Shown here: in pieces, positions 1-7,713 of the stretch | Numbering within the stretch: the first letter of the stretch is position 1 | Layout: the number at the start of each line of letters is the position of its first letter | Source of the DNA: Ensifer sp. IC4062 | GTDB lineage: Bacteria > Pseudomonadota > Alphaproteobacteria > Rhizobiales > Rhizobiaceae | Direction of reading: 5' to 3' | Assembly: GCF_020193575.1 (NCBI RefSeq) | Contig: NZ_JADYVD010000010.1 | Coordinates: 1-64,000 of the forward strand | DNA length: 64,000 bases | Made by a program: the position numbers and the translations under genes | Notes under the pieces: model-generated | Told to the model about the DNA's origin: nothing | Database searches by the model: none | What the model saw: the letters and a program-made list of their open reading frames with translations, nothing else

Positions 1-178
1 GCTCCGTGACATGTTTTTCGAGGAAATCGGCGGCGAAATCGGCAAGCTTCTGCTCCTGCGCCGATCTGAGTTTTCGCTCCTTCTCCATTTCCGCCATCTC
101 CCGCTCCAGCATCTGCATGCGAAGCTGTGCGGCACTGATCGGTGCTTCGTTTGAAGCGGCGTCTTTGTCTTCCGGCAT
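1..178 (-). CDS. Partial hypothetical protein (N-terminus only)
   Basis: An ATG at 178 opens a minus-strand frame that runs off the left edge, with about 59 residues visible. A strong gaggagg ribosome-binding site lies just upstream. The visible part begins MPEDKDAA and continues as a charged, Glu/Lys/Met-rich helix (MQMLEREMAEMEKERK) that looks like a coiled coil. No family is recognised. The start is well supported by the Shine-Dalgarno sequence; function is unknown. Confidence 0.6.
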   Translation of the reverse strand, partial: MPEDKDAASNEAPISAAQLRMQMLEREMAEMEKERKLRSAQEQKLADFAADFLEKHVTE

Positions 179-489
179 GTTGGTGACCCTCCTCAAGTCA
201 ATGGCGCACACTGTCAGGGGTGAACAGCGGAATTTCAGGCTTACCTCTAATAGGCTTTCCAGTTCTTTTGAAGACAACCAGTTATATAAAAGGCGATAGT
301 GCCCTCATTATCGACGGAAACTAAAAATAAAAGATCGATGGTTCGAATTTTGTTTCCGTTAATTCAGAATAGTATTTCGCTATACGCCACTCAACCCGCC
401 CATGGTGGCGCTACGTCTTGCGCATGCGGCTCCAATAGGTGTCTCTCGTCTTGCTGAGGCCCCAATAGCCATAAGAGAAGTTTGCATGA

Positions 490-657
490 ATACTAGCGCC
501 ACGTGGGCATCATGACAAGCGGAACGCCGCCCTTGAAGGCAAGAGCAACCAGCTCCAGTCCGTCGTGGAAACGCTACTGTCTCGGCGGGTAAGCTGGGCC
601 CATATCGGCCAGGCGCTGGGCATCTCACGGCAAGCGGCCTGGGAGCGGTTTTCTTAG
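490..657 (+). pseudogene. Remnant of a small helix-turn-helix protein
   Basis: An open frame from the stop at 487 to the TAG at 657 encodes a convincing helix-turn-helix C-terminus (SWAHIGQALGISRQAAWERF). No ATG, GTG or TTG start with a ribosome-binding site precedes the domain, so it looks 5'-truncated. Otherwise the 179-689 interval shows only an AT-rich stretch (about 280-380) that probably carries the promoter of the leftward gene. Confidence 0.45.
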
Positions 658-689
658 TCGAGAGCACGCCCAACGCCCGCCTGTCCCGC

Positions 690-1157
690 TTACGCCGCCG
701 GGCTCCCGGCCTGTTTGCGATATTCGTCCAAAAGCCCGTCATAGGCCTCCATAGGCGGCAGCGTCTCGTAGCTGTGGACGGCGGGCGTCGTTGCCCAGGG
801 CAGCTTCTCGCTGGTCCAGGTTTCGATGAAGGGCGAAAACCAGCTCGGATCATCGAGCATCGTCGCGCGGACATTGACGAACCAGTCCATGCCCTCCGGC
901 CGCGTGAACATCCAGCTCATGCAGTGCGGGCAGAAATAGTGCCGGGTGGCGCCGTGCAAGCCGCCGATCACCGGCTCGCCGTTCGTCACGGCAAACCCTT
1001 CGCTCGGGATCGCCACACTTAGGGAGAAGGCGCTGGCGGTCATCCGCTGGCAACCGGTACAATGGCAGGCCATCGTCAAGAGCGGCGGAGCGCTGACCTT
1101 GAACCGCACCCCGCCGCAGCGGCATCCCCCTTCCCAGGGCAGTTTGCTTTCGCTCAT
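690..1157 (-). CDS. GFA family (glutathione-dependent formaldehyde-activating enzyme-like) protein
   Basis: A 155-residue protein with the zinc-cysteine pattern of the Gfa/CENP-V fold: CRCGG near residue 12, CHCTGC near 31-36 and CPHC near 77-80. Members bind zinc and are often annotated as S-hydroxymethylglutathione synthases, but most are uncharacterised. The ATG at 1157 follows a tcctcc-complement ribosome site. It lies 44 bp downstream of the DUF924 gene on the same strand and may be cotranscribed. A second GFA protein lies at 42646-42987. Confidence 0.85.
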   Translation of the reverse strand: MSESKLPWEGGCRCGGVRFKVSAPPLLTMACHCTGCQRMTASAFSLSVAIPSEGFAVTNGEPVIGGLHGATRHYFCPHCMSWMFTRPEGMDWFVNVRATMLDDPSWFSPFIETWTSEKLPWATTPAVHSYETLPPMEAYDGLLDEYRKQAGSPAA

Positions 1158-1201
1158 GGTTTCCTCCGTTGATGTCTTCGGCAGTACGTACGCCGCGCCG
1201 T

Positions 1202-1762
1202 TTAAAACCCCGCGCCCGGCTGCGCCAGATAGGCCTCCTCAGCCGGTGTCGAAACCCGACCGAGGATGGCGTTCCGATGCGGAAAGCGGCCGAATTGCTC
1301 GATCACCTGGCGGTGGCGGATGGCATAATCGAGATAATCGGCATCGCCGAGCTCAGTGAAGAGCTTTACCGCCATCGTTTGGTCGGTCAGGTTTTCCGAA
1401 TGCTCGAAGGGCATGTAGAAGAAGGCTCGCCATTCCTTCGGCACCGCCAGATCCGCGCTCGCGCCGATGGCGAGCTTCGCCTCGCGCAGCGCCAGGCAGT
1501 CGGTGGCAAAGGCGAGCGGCGAGCCGCGATACATGTTGCGCGGCAACTGATCGAAGAGAAGGACGGCCGCGAGCCAGTGCTCGGGCGTCGCCCGCCAGAC
1601 GTCGTCGAGCTTTCTCGAAAGCGCCAGATGCGAGGCCTGGAAGCGCTGCACACATTGCCGGTCGAGCTCCGCACTCGGCGTGAACCATTCGTCGTAGGAA
1701 AGCTCCGTGAACCAGAACTTTAAAACCTCTTCCGGCGTGCAGATCGCGATCTCGTCAGTCAT
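1202..1762 (-). CDS. DUF924 family protein
   Basis: A 186-residue protein with the DUF924 hallmark [13 protein letters not shown] (residues about 69-81), followed by an AFATD segment and a C-terminal HR...RFPHRN motif. These proteins form an all-helical, TPR-like fold of unknown role and are widespread in proteobacteria. The length matches the family and the ATG at 1762 has a gagagg ribosome site. Function is not established. Confidence 0.85.
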   Translation of the reverse strand: MTDEIAICTPEEVLKFWFTELSYDEWFTPSAELDRQCVQRFQASHLALSRKLDDVWRATPEHWLAAVLLFDQLPRNMYRGSPLAFATDCLALREAKLAIGASADLAVPKEWRAFFYMPFEHSENLTDQTMAVKLFTELGDADYLDYAIRHRQVIEQFGRFPHRNAILGRVSTPAEEAYLAQPGAGF

Positions 1763-1954
1763 TCAGCGCCTCTCGTGAACTCCGGCCATCAGATAGCGGG
1801 CCGATCATGCGGTTTCCACAGCCGATCGGCAACGGTCGTTCCGATCGAAGGCGAAGAATTGCCGCAGGCACAATGCTTGCGTACACAGCGAGCGGCCTCC
1901 TCACACTCCTTGATCGAGTCAGTCGAGCAATGACGCACGGCCGGCTTAACCGTT

Positions 1955-2012
1955 CCTCATTCCTGTGCTCGTCACAGGGATCCAGCCACGGCGCGTCCGC
2001 GCCGTGGCTGAC
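1955..2012. repeat. Family A palindromic intergenic repeat
   Basis: One copy of the abundant repeat with core cctcattcctgtgctcgtca followed by cagggatccagc and a GC palindrome (cacggcgcgtccgcgccgtg). It lies in the 1763-2086 gap, which shows no gene. Inverted arms (cctgtg/cacagg and the terminal GC palindrome) give it hairpin potential. Confidence 0.8.
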
Positions 2013-2086
2013 TATAGGGAGCGAGGCGCGGCAGGAGCGCTGCGCACCGCCGAAACTGCTGGTTCGGAACATGCGCCCCTTTGGGC

Positions 2087-2608
2087 TCAGCGCCGCTGGA
2101 GCAGTGCCCGCCCGATGGGTTTCGGCGGCTCCGCGCGCAACACCAGCGAGGTCGTGACCGCCCCGAACCTTGCGATGGCGTCGACGATCGTTTCGAGTTC
2201 TTCAGGCGACGGAACGAGCACCTTCAGCAGAAAGCAATCCTCTCCGGTCAGCCGCAGCACTTCCACGATATGCGGCATCTCAGCAAATTGCTTGAGGCAG
2301 GGCCGGATATATTCATGCGTCGTGCGCAGCCGAATAACCGCCATCATGCCCAATCCGAGCCCGGCGGCATCGACACGGGCACCGTAACCGAGGATGAAGC
2401 CGCGCTCCTCCAGGCGCTTGACGCGCTCGGATGTTGCCGGCTGGGAGAGCCCCACCCGGCGCCCGAGTTCCGAGATCGCGATGCGTCCGTCCTCCTGCAG
2501 CGTTTCGAGGATGGCGATGTCAGTCGGATCGAGGACGCGATGATTTTCCAAGTGATATCCGGCCTTCAATTCATCGGGAATCGGAGCTGTTTTCCGATAG
2601 TTCTGCAT
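2087..2608 (-). CDS. Lrp/AsnC family transcriptional regulator
   Basis: A 173-residue Lrp-type regulator. Residues about 27-75 form the N-terminal helix-turn-helix (AISELGRRVGLSQPATSERV), and residues about 85-165 the RAM/AsnC ligand-binding ferredoxin-like domain. An N-terminal tail of about 20 residues precedes the usual start (LDPTDIAILETLQ). It is transcribed divergently from the hydrolase gene at 2663 across only 54 bp, so control of that gene and itself is a reasonable inference. Confidence 0.92.
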   Translation of the reverse strand: MQNYRKTAPIPDELKAGYHLENHRVLDPTDIAILETLQEDGRIAISELGRRVGLSQPATSERVKRLEERGFILGYGARVDAAGLGLGMMAVIRLRTTHEYIRPCLKQFAEMPHIVEVLRLTGEDCFLLKVLVPSPEELETIVDAIARFGAVTTSLVLRAEPPKPIGRALLQRR

Positions 2609-2662
2609 TCCGGCCCAAAAGGAAAGCCGTCATCTTCGCGCTGGACAACGATAGGAGAAATC

Positions 2663-3217
2663 ATGACGAGCATTATCATCCTGCCGGGGATCGGCGGCTC
2701 CGGCGAGGCCCACTGGCAGACGCTCTGGGAGAAACAAGATCCGCGAATGCAGCGGTTCCGGCCGACGATCTGGGAGGAGCCGGATCTCACCGACTGGATT
2801 TCCGCGCTGGACCGCTCGGTAGCCGCGACGCCCACGCCTCCGATCCTCGTGGCGCACAGCCTCGCCTGCCTTCTCGTCGCGCACTGGCAGCACGTTTCGG
2901 CGCTGCCGTGCGCCGGAGCATTTCTCGTTGCGGTCCCGGATCCACAGGCGGCCGCCTTTCCGAACGAGGCGAAGAGCTTCGCGAACCCACCGACGGAAGC
3001 GCTTCGTTTCCCGTCCCTCATAGTCGCCAGTGCCGACGACCCCTACGGCCCGCCCGACTATGCCCGCGTGCGCGCCCGCCAATGGCGGAGCCGCCTCGTC
3101 GAAATCGGTGCGCGCGGTCATATCAATGGCGAAAGCGGGCTGGGTGATTGGCTGGCAGGGCTGCATCTGCTGACGGCTTTTGCCGCGGAATGCGCATGGG
3201 TAGAGCGTCGGGTTTGA
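2663..3217 (+). CDS. RBBP9/YdeN-type serine hydrolase (alpha/beta hydrolase fold)
   Basis: A 184-residue protein starting at the ATG preceded by tagga (2652-2656). It shows GIGGSGEAHW at the N-terminus, a nucleophile-elbow serine in VAHSLAC (about residue 67), an acidic residue in SADDPYG and a catalytic-type histidine in GHINGESG. This matches the small RBBP9/YdeN (DUF1234) hydrolase family. The frame stays open far upstream, but the ribosome site and homology to the family N-terminus support this start. Substrate unknown. Confidence 0.85.
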   Translation: MTSIIILPGIGGSGEAHWQTLWEKQDPRMQRFRPTIWEEPDLTDWISALDRSVAATPTPPILVAHSLACLLVAHWQHVSALPCAGAFLVAVPDPQAAAFPNEAKSFANPPTEALRFPSLIVASADDPYGPPDYARVRARQWRSRLVEIGARGHINGESGLGDWLAGLHLLTAFAAECAWVERRV

Positions 3218-3245
3218 GGACGGCGACCGCACTATCAACGCGCAC

Positions 3246-3446
3246 CTCATCCCTGTGCTCGTCACAGGGATCCACCCACGGCGCGTCTGCGCCGTGAATG
3301 ATTCCGGCCGCCGGTAACGCAGATGCCGCCAGAGCTTCTGCCAGCAGCGCCAGGCCTGCGACCATACTTCGGTCGCGCAAGGTTCTCCTGCGCCCAAGGA
3401 CTTGGGCGCAGGAGATTGCTGTGACAAGCACAGGAATGAGGGAGTT
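3246..3446. repeat. Inverted pair of family A repeats
   Basis: Two family A copies face each other: cctcatccctgtgctcgtca at 3246 and its inverse tgacaagcacaggaatgagg ending near 3443. They fill most of the 3218-3492 gap. Between them is a short palindrome built on cccaaggacttggg. The pair lies just after the stop of the cobalamin-operon permease (3493). Confidence 0.75.
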
Positions 3447-3492
3447 TGTTGCGATGCGGCGCAAGTTCGGCGGCACAGCACGCGGTGGGCGC

Positions 3493-4497
3493 TCACCCCC
3501 GCCGCTTGAGGATGGCGATGAAGGCGAGCCCGCCGGCAAGGCCGGTGACGACGCCGATCGGCATGTCTTCGGGCGCCATGACGACGCGGGCGACGAGGTC
3601 GGCGACGATCAGGGTAAGCGCGCCGGCAAAGGCAGAAAGCGGGATGACGCGGACATTGTCGCTGCCGGCGAAGAGGCGGACGAAATGCGGGATCATCAGC
3701 CCGACGAAGCCGATCGCGCCGGAGAACGCGACCATAACGCCAGTGAGCAGCGCGGTGATGACGAAGAGCATCAGGCGGAAGCGGCGCACCGGAATGCCGA
3801 GCGTCATCGCTGTTTCGTCCCCCATGGCGAGCGCGTTGATCTCGCGCGCCCGGACGGTAAGCCAGCTGAGTAAGACGGCGAGTGCCACCGCCGGATAGAC
3901 GAGATGCGGCCATTGCGCGAGACCGAGGCCGCCGAGCATCCAGAAGATCACCGTGTGTACGGCGCGCGGATCGCCGAGGAAGATCAGGAGGTTTCCGGCC
4001 GCCGTCAGCGTGAAGGCGACCGCGACGCCGGCAAGGACGAGGCGATCGGCACCGGTACCGAGCACGCGGGTGACGAGCGCCACCAGCGCCGTGGCGCCGA
4101 GCGCGCCGGCGAAGGCGAACAGCGGCACCGTTGCGAGACCGAGGATAAGGCCGGTGTGGAGCAGCGCGACGATCGCGCCGAGCGCCCCGCCGGCCGAGAC
4201 GCCGAGCAGATGCGGGTCGGCCAGCGGATTGCGCGTCGCCGATTGCAGCACGGCGCCGGTGACCGCAAGCCCGGCGCCGACGAGCCCGGCGAGCGCGACG
4301 CGCGGCAGGCGCACGTCCCAGACGATACTTTCGCGGCCGGCCGACCACAGGATCTCGACGCTGCCCGGCACAATCTTGGAGCAAATGATCGCCCAGACGG
4401 TCGCGACCGGAATCGGTGCCGATCCGAGCGAGACGCCGGCGGTGACGGTGAGGCACAGCAGAAGTAGTGCCGCGAGGATGAAAAGTGCGGTTTTCAC
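3493..4497 (-). CDS. FecCD/BtuC-type ABC transporter permease (corrinoid or metal-chelate uptake)
   Basis: An integral membrane protein of about 334 residues with roughly ten hydrophobic segments and the FecCD signatures RLPRVALAGLVGAGLAVTGA, NPLADPHLLG and GAIGFVGLMIPHFVRL. It is the permease of a BtuC/FecD-like importer. The binding protein, ATPase and a riboswitch-controlled DUF1636 gene lie upstream on the same strand, which points to corrinoids or cobalt rather than siderophores. A GTG at 4497 (VKTALF) is taken as start; the frame extends to a TTG at 4539, but neither has a strong ribosome site. Unusually, 490 bp of repeats separate it from the binding-protein gene. Confidence 0.88.
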   Translation of the reverse strand: MKTALFILAALLLLCLTVTAGVSLGSAPIPVATVWAIICSKIVPGSVEILWSAGRESIVWDVRLPRVALAGLVGAGLAVTGAVLQSATRNPLADPHLLGVSAGGALGAIVALLHTGLILGLATVPLFAFAGALGATALVALVTRVLGTGADRLVLAGVAVAFTLTAAGNLLIFLGDPRAVHTVIFWMLGGLGLAQWPHLVYPAVALAVLLSWLTVRAREINALAMGDETAMTLGIPVRRFRLMLFVITALLTGVMVAFSGAIGFVGLMIPHFVRLFAGSDNVRVIPLSAFAGALTLIVADLVARVVMAPEDMPIGVVTGLAGGLAFIAILKRRG

Positions 4498-4723
4498 GTC
4501 GGGCTGAAGCTTTCGGGTTTCTCGGACTTGAAGGGGCAAAGTCGCTTTGGATGAGGCATTATTGCTTGGAAATCATAGAGTTGCTGAGCCTTCTTCATGC
4601 GTGTGAAGATGCATCGAGCAAGGGGGCGCGTTCCGCACCTCCGGTCGCGGCTGTGTTCGACAGCGTCGCGGCGCCGGCAGCAGGTGTCCTCCTGCCCCTT
4701 CTCTCGCCCAATGGTTCCCGCGC

Positions 4724-4924
4724 ACCTCATTCCTGTGCTTGTCACAGGAATCCAGCAGCGCCGCGTCGGCGGCGCGGGAGACTCCGCTTGACGCGACGCC
4801 AGCAGCGCTTTTGCTTTCGCACCGGTCCAGCCAACGCGATATTCCCTCAGAAAGCTCCAATGCGAGTCATTCACGGTGCCGACGCACCGTGGCTGGATCC
4901 CTGTGACAAGCACAGGGATGAGGT
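4724..4924. repeat. Inverted pair of family A repeats splitting an ABC operon
   Basis: A direct copy at about 4724-4782 (ending in a cagcgccgcgtcggcggcgc palindrome) and an inverted copy at about 4873-4924 (tggatccctgtgacaagcac). The rest of the 4498-4987 gap shows no gene. The pair separates the permease from the binding-protein gene of what is otherwise a tight operon. Confidence 0.75.
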
Positions 4925-4987
4925 CGCTGTGGTGGCCGCACCTACGCAACTGACTTTGCTGATCGTCGGACCTCCACGCCACGACCC

Positions 4988-5938
4988 TCACATCGCCTCG
5001 GCATGAAAACTCCTCGCCAGCCGACGGATCGCCTTTATGTTGCGCGGGCCTGGCGTCGCCTCGACATATTCGAGCACGACGAAGCGGTCGTTTTTCACTG
5101 CGTCCACGTTCTTGAAGGCCGGATTGTTCTTCATGAAGGCGATCTTCTCATCGGCGGTCACCTCTCCGTAATTGACGATGACCACCACTTCCGGATTACG
5201 ATCGATCACTGGCTCCCAGGAGATCTCCGTCCAGTTCTTCTCGACGTCGTCCATGATGTTGATGCCGCCGGCTGCCTCGATCATAGCGGTCGGGATGCCG
5301 TAACGCCCTGACGTGAAGGGCTTTTCCTCGCCGGAATCATAGACGAAGACACGTGTCGGCCGCCGCTCGGCGCCCTTGACCTTGGCAGTGATCTCGGCAA
5401 GCTCACCGCGATAGCCCGCGACGAGTGCTTCCGCCCTCTCCTCGACGCCGAAGATGCGGCCGAGGTTCAGAAGGTCGACGAACATATCCTCCATCGTCGG
5501 CTTGCCCTTCGCCATGATGTGGATGCAGCTTTCGGTCAGCTCATAGACCTTGATGCCGAAGGGCGCGAGCGTTTCCGGCGTCACCTCGCCGCCGACCTTC
5601 ATGCCGTAATTCCAGCCGGCGAAGTAAAAATCGGCGTCGGCATTCAGCAGCACTTCCTTCGTCGGATATTTTTCCGCGAGTTCAGGCAGCTCCTTGACGC
5701 CCTCGCGCAGGCGCTCGTCCAGCGTCTTCCAGCCGGAAACGCCAGTGTAGCCGACCATGCGGTCCTGCAGCTTCAAGGCCAACATCATCTCGGTCAGGTT
5801 CACGTCGTTGGAAACCGCCCGTTTGGGCGCGGCGTCGAAAGTGACCTCGCGGTTACAGCTCTTGATCGTCACCGGATTGGCAAACGCTGGGACAGTGGCG
5901 AGGACAAGCGCACCAGCAGCGAAAAGAAGTCTCTTCAT
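4988..5938 (-). CDS. Periplasmic substrate-binding protein of a BtuF/FecB-type ABC importer
   Basis: A 316-residue protein with a clean signal peptide (MKRLLFAAGALVLATVPAFA) and a TroA/BtuF-type bilobed fold (AVSNDVNLTEMMLAL, later TPGPRNIKAIRRLA). Its ATG overlaps the ATPase stop in an ATGA arrangement, so the two are translationally coupled. It should capture the substrate in the periplasm. The upstream cobalamin riboswitch makes a corrinoid, or cobalt for B12 synthesis, the best guess. Confidence 0.88.
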   Translation of the reverse strand: MKRLLFAAGALVLATVPAFANPVTIKSCNREVTFDAAPKRAVSNDVNLTEMMLALKLQDRMVGYTGVSGWKTLDERLREGVKELPELAEKYPTKEVLLNADADFYFAGWNYGMKVGGEVTPETLAPFGIKVYELTESCIHIMAKGKPTMEDMFVDLLNLGRIFGVEERAEALVAGYRGELAEITAKVKGAERRPTRVFVYDSGEEKPFTSGRYGIPTAMIEAAGGINIMDDVEKNWTEISWEPVIDRNPEVVVIVNYGEVTADEKIAFMKNNPAFKNVDAVKNDRFVVLEYVEATPGPRNIKAIRRLARSFHAEAM

Positions 5939-6777
5939 CGGATGGCTCCTGTGGAACGGGAGGGACGGGCGGAGGGCATCGCTTCGGGTCGCGAGAGCTT
6001 GAAGGAAAAGCGGGAAACTTGACCCGCGGCGTCGGCATGCGCGGTAGCATGGACGCCGAAGGCCGCCGAAAGAGCCGAAGGTTTCAGCACGGTGTCCGGC
6101 GGGCCGAACGCCGCAAGCCGCCCCTCCGTCAGGATCGCCACATCGGTCGCGAACTCGGCCGCGAGATTGATGTCGTGCAGCGTCGTGACGATTGTCAGCT
6201 TCAGCGTTTGCAAGAGATCGAGGATTTCGAGCTGGTGGCGGATGTCGAGGTGGTTGGTCGGCTCGTCGAGGATGATGATCTTTGGTTCCTGAGCAAGTGC
6301 CCGGGCAATCAGCACCCGCTGCTTCTCGCCGCCCGAAAGCGTGGCGAACTGGCGGCGCGCGAGACGGGCAAGGTCGAGGTGCTCGAGCGCATGTGCGACC
6401 CGCTCACGGTCGCGATCGCTCCAGCCGCTGATCCCCTCACGACGCGGGATCCGTCCCATCATCACGACGTCACGGACGCTGAAGGGGAAATCGCCTGGCA
6501 TTTCCTGCAAGACGACGGCGATCGTCCTTGCCGCCTCGCGCGCGCTCATCGCCCAGAGGTTCACGCCGTCGATCTCGATACGTCCGGCAGTCGGCTCGAC
6601 CGCCCGGTAGAGGCAGCGCAAGAGGGAGGTCTTGCCGGCGCCGTTCGGGCCGATGATCGCGAGTCGACCGCCCGGCGCGATGGAAAAGCCGATATTGCGG
6701 ACGAGTCTAAGACCGGCGCGCGGCCCCCACTCGAGTTTTTCGACGCGGAGCGCCGCGCCTGTTTCAAGGCAGCTCAT
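5935..6777 (-). CDS. ABC transporter ATP-binding protein (BtuD/FecE-like)
   Basis: A 280-residue ATPase with Walker A GPNGAGKT, Q-loop in VVLQEMPGDF, ABC signature LSGGEKQRVLIARAL, Walker B IIILDEP and H-loop TTLHD. The ATG at 6777 has a ggagg ribosome site and sits 19 bp after the DUF1636 stop; the frame is open further upstream, but that part overlaps DUF1636 and is not credible. It would energise import through the permease at 3493. A C-terminal extension of about 25 residues is rich in Ser and Arg. Confidence 0.92.
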   Translation of the reverse strand: MSCLETGAALRVEKLEWGPRAGLRLVRNIGFSIAPGGRLAIIGPNGAGKTSLLRCLYRAVEPTAGRIEIDGVNLWAMSAREAARTIAVVLQEMPGDFPFSVRDVVMMGRIPRREGISGWSDRDRERVAHALEHLDLARLARRQFATLSGGEKQRVLIARALAQEPKIIILDEPTNHLDIRHQLEILDLLQTLKLTIVTTLHDINLAAEFATDVAILTEGRLAAFGPPDTVLKPSALSAAFGVHATAHADAAGQVSRFSFKLSRPEAMPSARPSRSTGAIR

Positions 6778-6796
6778 AACCGCACCCTCCCCACTC

Positions 6797-7207
6797 TCAT
6801 TGGAACCGCCCCGCGGTCTCCTCGGAAACAAGGAGTGCCGCCGGCATGCTGGCAAGGCTCTTGCCCTTGAGAAGCGACGCGGGGTGCGGAGAAGCGTCAA
6901 ACGCCTCTCCTTCGGCGCAGGCGGCCGCGAAACTGACGAGATCGTCGATGTCTTCCTCCGGCGAGATGCCACCGAAAAGATAGGTCGCCTTACCGGTCGC
7001 CTGGAAGGCGATGGTGCATGGCCGCGTGCACGCCGTCATCGCCACCGTGCCGGCGATCGAGAAATTCCGGTCGAGCGGCGGGCCGAGCGCAGAAACGCTG
7101 CGGTTCAACTGCGCGAGCAGCTCGGCACCGCGACGGCAGGGCCCGCCGATGAAGCGGCAATCTGTGCAGAGGGTTATTTTGTGCTGTCGGAAGTCTGAAT
7201 TCGCCAT
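6797..7207 (-). CDS. DUF1636 family predicted metal-binding protein
   Basis: A 136-residue protein with the DUF1636 cysteine pattern CTDC...GGPCRRG near the N-terminus and a second group TACTRPCT near residues 60-67, suggesting metal or Fe-S binding. It is the first gene downstream of the cobalamin riboswitch and is followed by ATPase, binding protein and permease. A role in cobalt or corrinoid uptake or sensing is inferred from context. The ATG has a strong ggaggtaa ribosome site. Confidence 0.85.
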   Translation of the reverse strand: MANSDFRQHKITLCTDCRFIGGPCRRGAELLAQLNRSVSALGPPLDRNFSIAGTVAMTACTRPCTIAFQATGKATYLFGGISPEEDIDDLVSFAAACAEGEAFDASPHPASLLKGKSLASMPAALLVSEETAGRFQ

Positions 7208-7332
7208 GGCTTACCTCCGCCGGGCTGGGCCGGAGAGAAAATGGCGAAAATGCAAGAAGACGGTTGCCCGCCAAGCAGAAGCCAGTTCTTTTCCATCGGA
7301 ACACCCCGTCCGTTGTGGTTGATCGGTTCGAT

Positions 7333-7515
7333 GGCAGGTCTCCTGGCTTGCGGGTCGCCGCGCATCCACGTCTTCCCGGCTCTTCGCCAGTGACATGGTG
7401 TGAATGCGCTTTCCGCTCACAGTTGCGGGGGCAGCCACGGTTTCGGCCCTTCCTGGGTCGTCCTCACCGTGTTCCCTTTTCAGCCGCTTCCGGATCACGG
7501 AAGCAGCACCATCGC
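7333..7515 (-). promoter_or_regulatory. Cobalamin riboswitch
   Basis: Read on the minus strand the element shows, in order, the family's conserved blocks: aagggaacacggtg, gccgaaaccgtggctgcccc, cgcaactgtgagcggaaagc, catgtcactggcgaagagcc, and the terminal gcaagccaggagacctgcc. These match the AdoCbl riboswitch consensus, including the cagccaggagacctgcc-type 3' end. It lies about 125 nt upstream of DUF1636 and should repress the uptake operon when B12 is sufficient. The rest of 7208-7713 has no gene; an AT-rich palindrome (ttattaaataa) near 7615 may belong to the promoter. Confidence 0.93.
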
Positions 7516-7713
7516 CGCCTTGGTGGCATGAATCGCGGCGCGAAGCAACTGGGGGATGACGACATAGGGAGCTATCAACATGGGTGGGCATCTCATTGGA
7601 GCAGCCGCGTTTGTTATTAAATAACATTACATATGGCAAGAAAAAACGTCGTGGCGAACGATGATAGTCCGCCCGCTGGGAACGGGCGGCAGCGCGATGC
7701 GCCACCTTTGGGC

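Noticed and set aside
310..380. ggttcgaat motif considered as a tRNA T-loop
   Set aside because: No acceptor stem or anticodon arm can be folded around it.
380..874. 164-residue minus-strand frame
   Set aside because: Arg/Pro/Ser-rich composition, overlaps the GFA gene and the HTH remnant, no motif.
2081..2662. N-terminal extension of the serine hydrolase frame
   Set aside because: It lies antisense to the Lrp gene; the real hydrolase start at 2663 has a ribosome site and the family N-terminus.
2630..4456. 608-residue minus-strand open frame
   Set aside because: Arg/Ala-rich shadow of the FecCD permease and the hydrolase region; no domain, and it overlaps well-supported genes.
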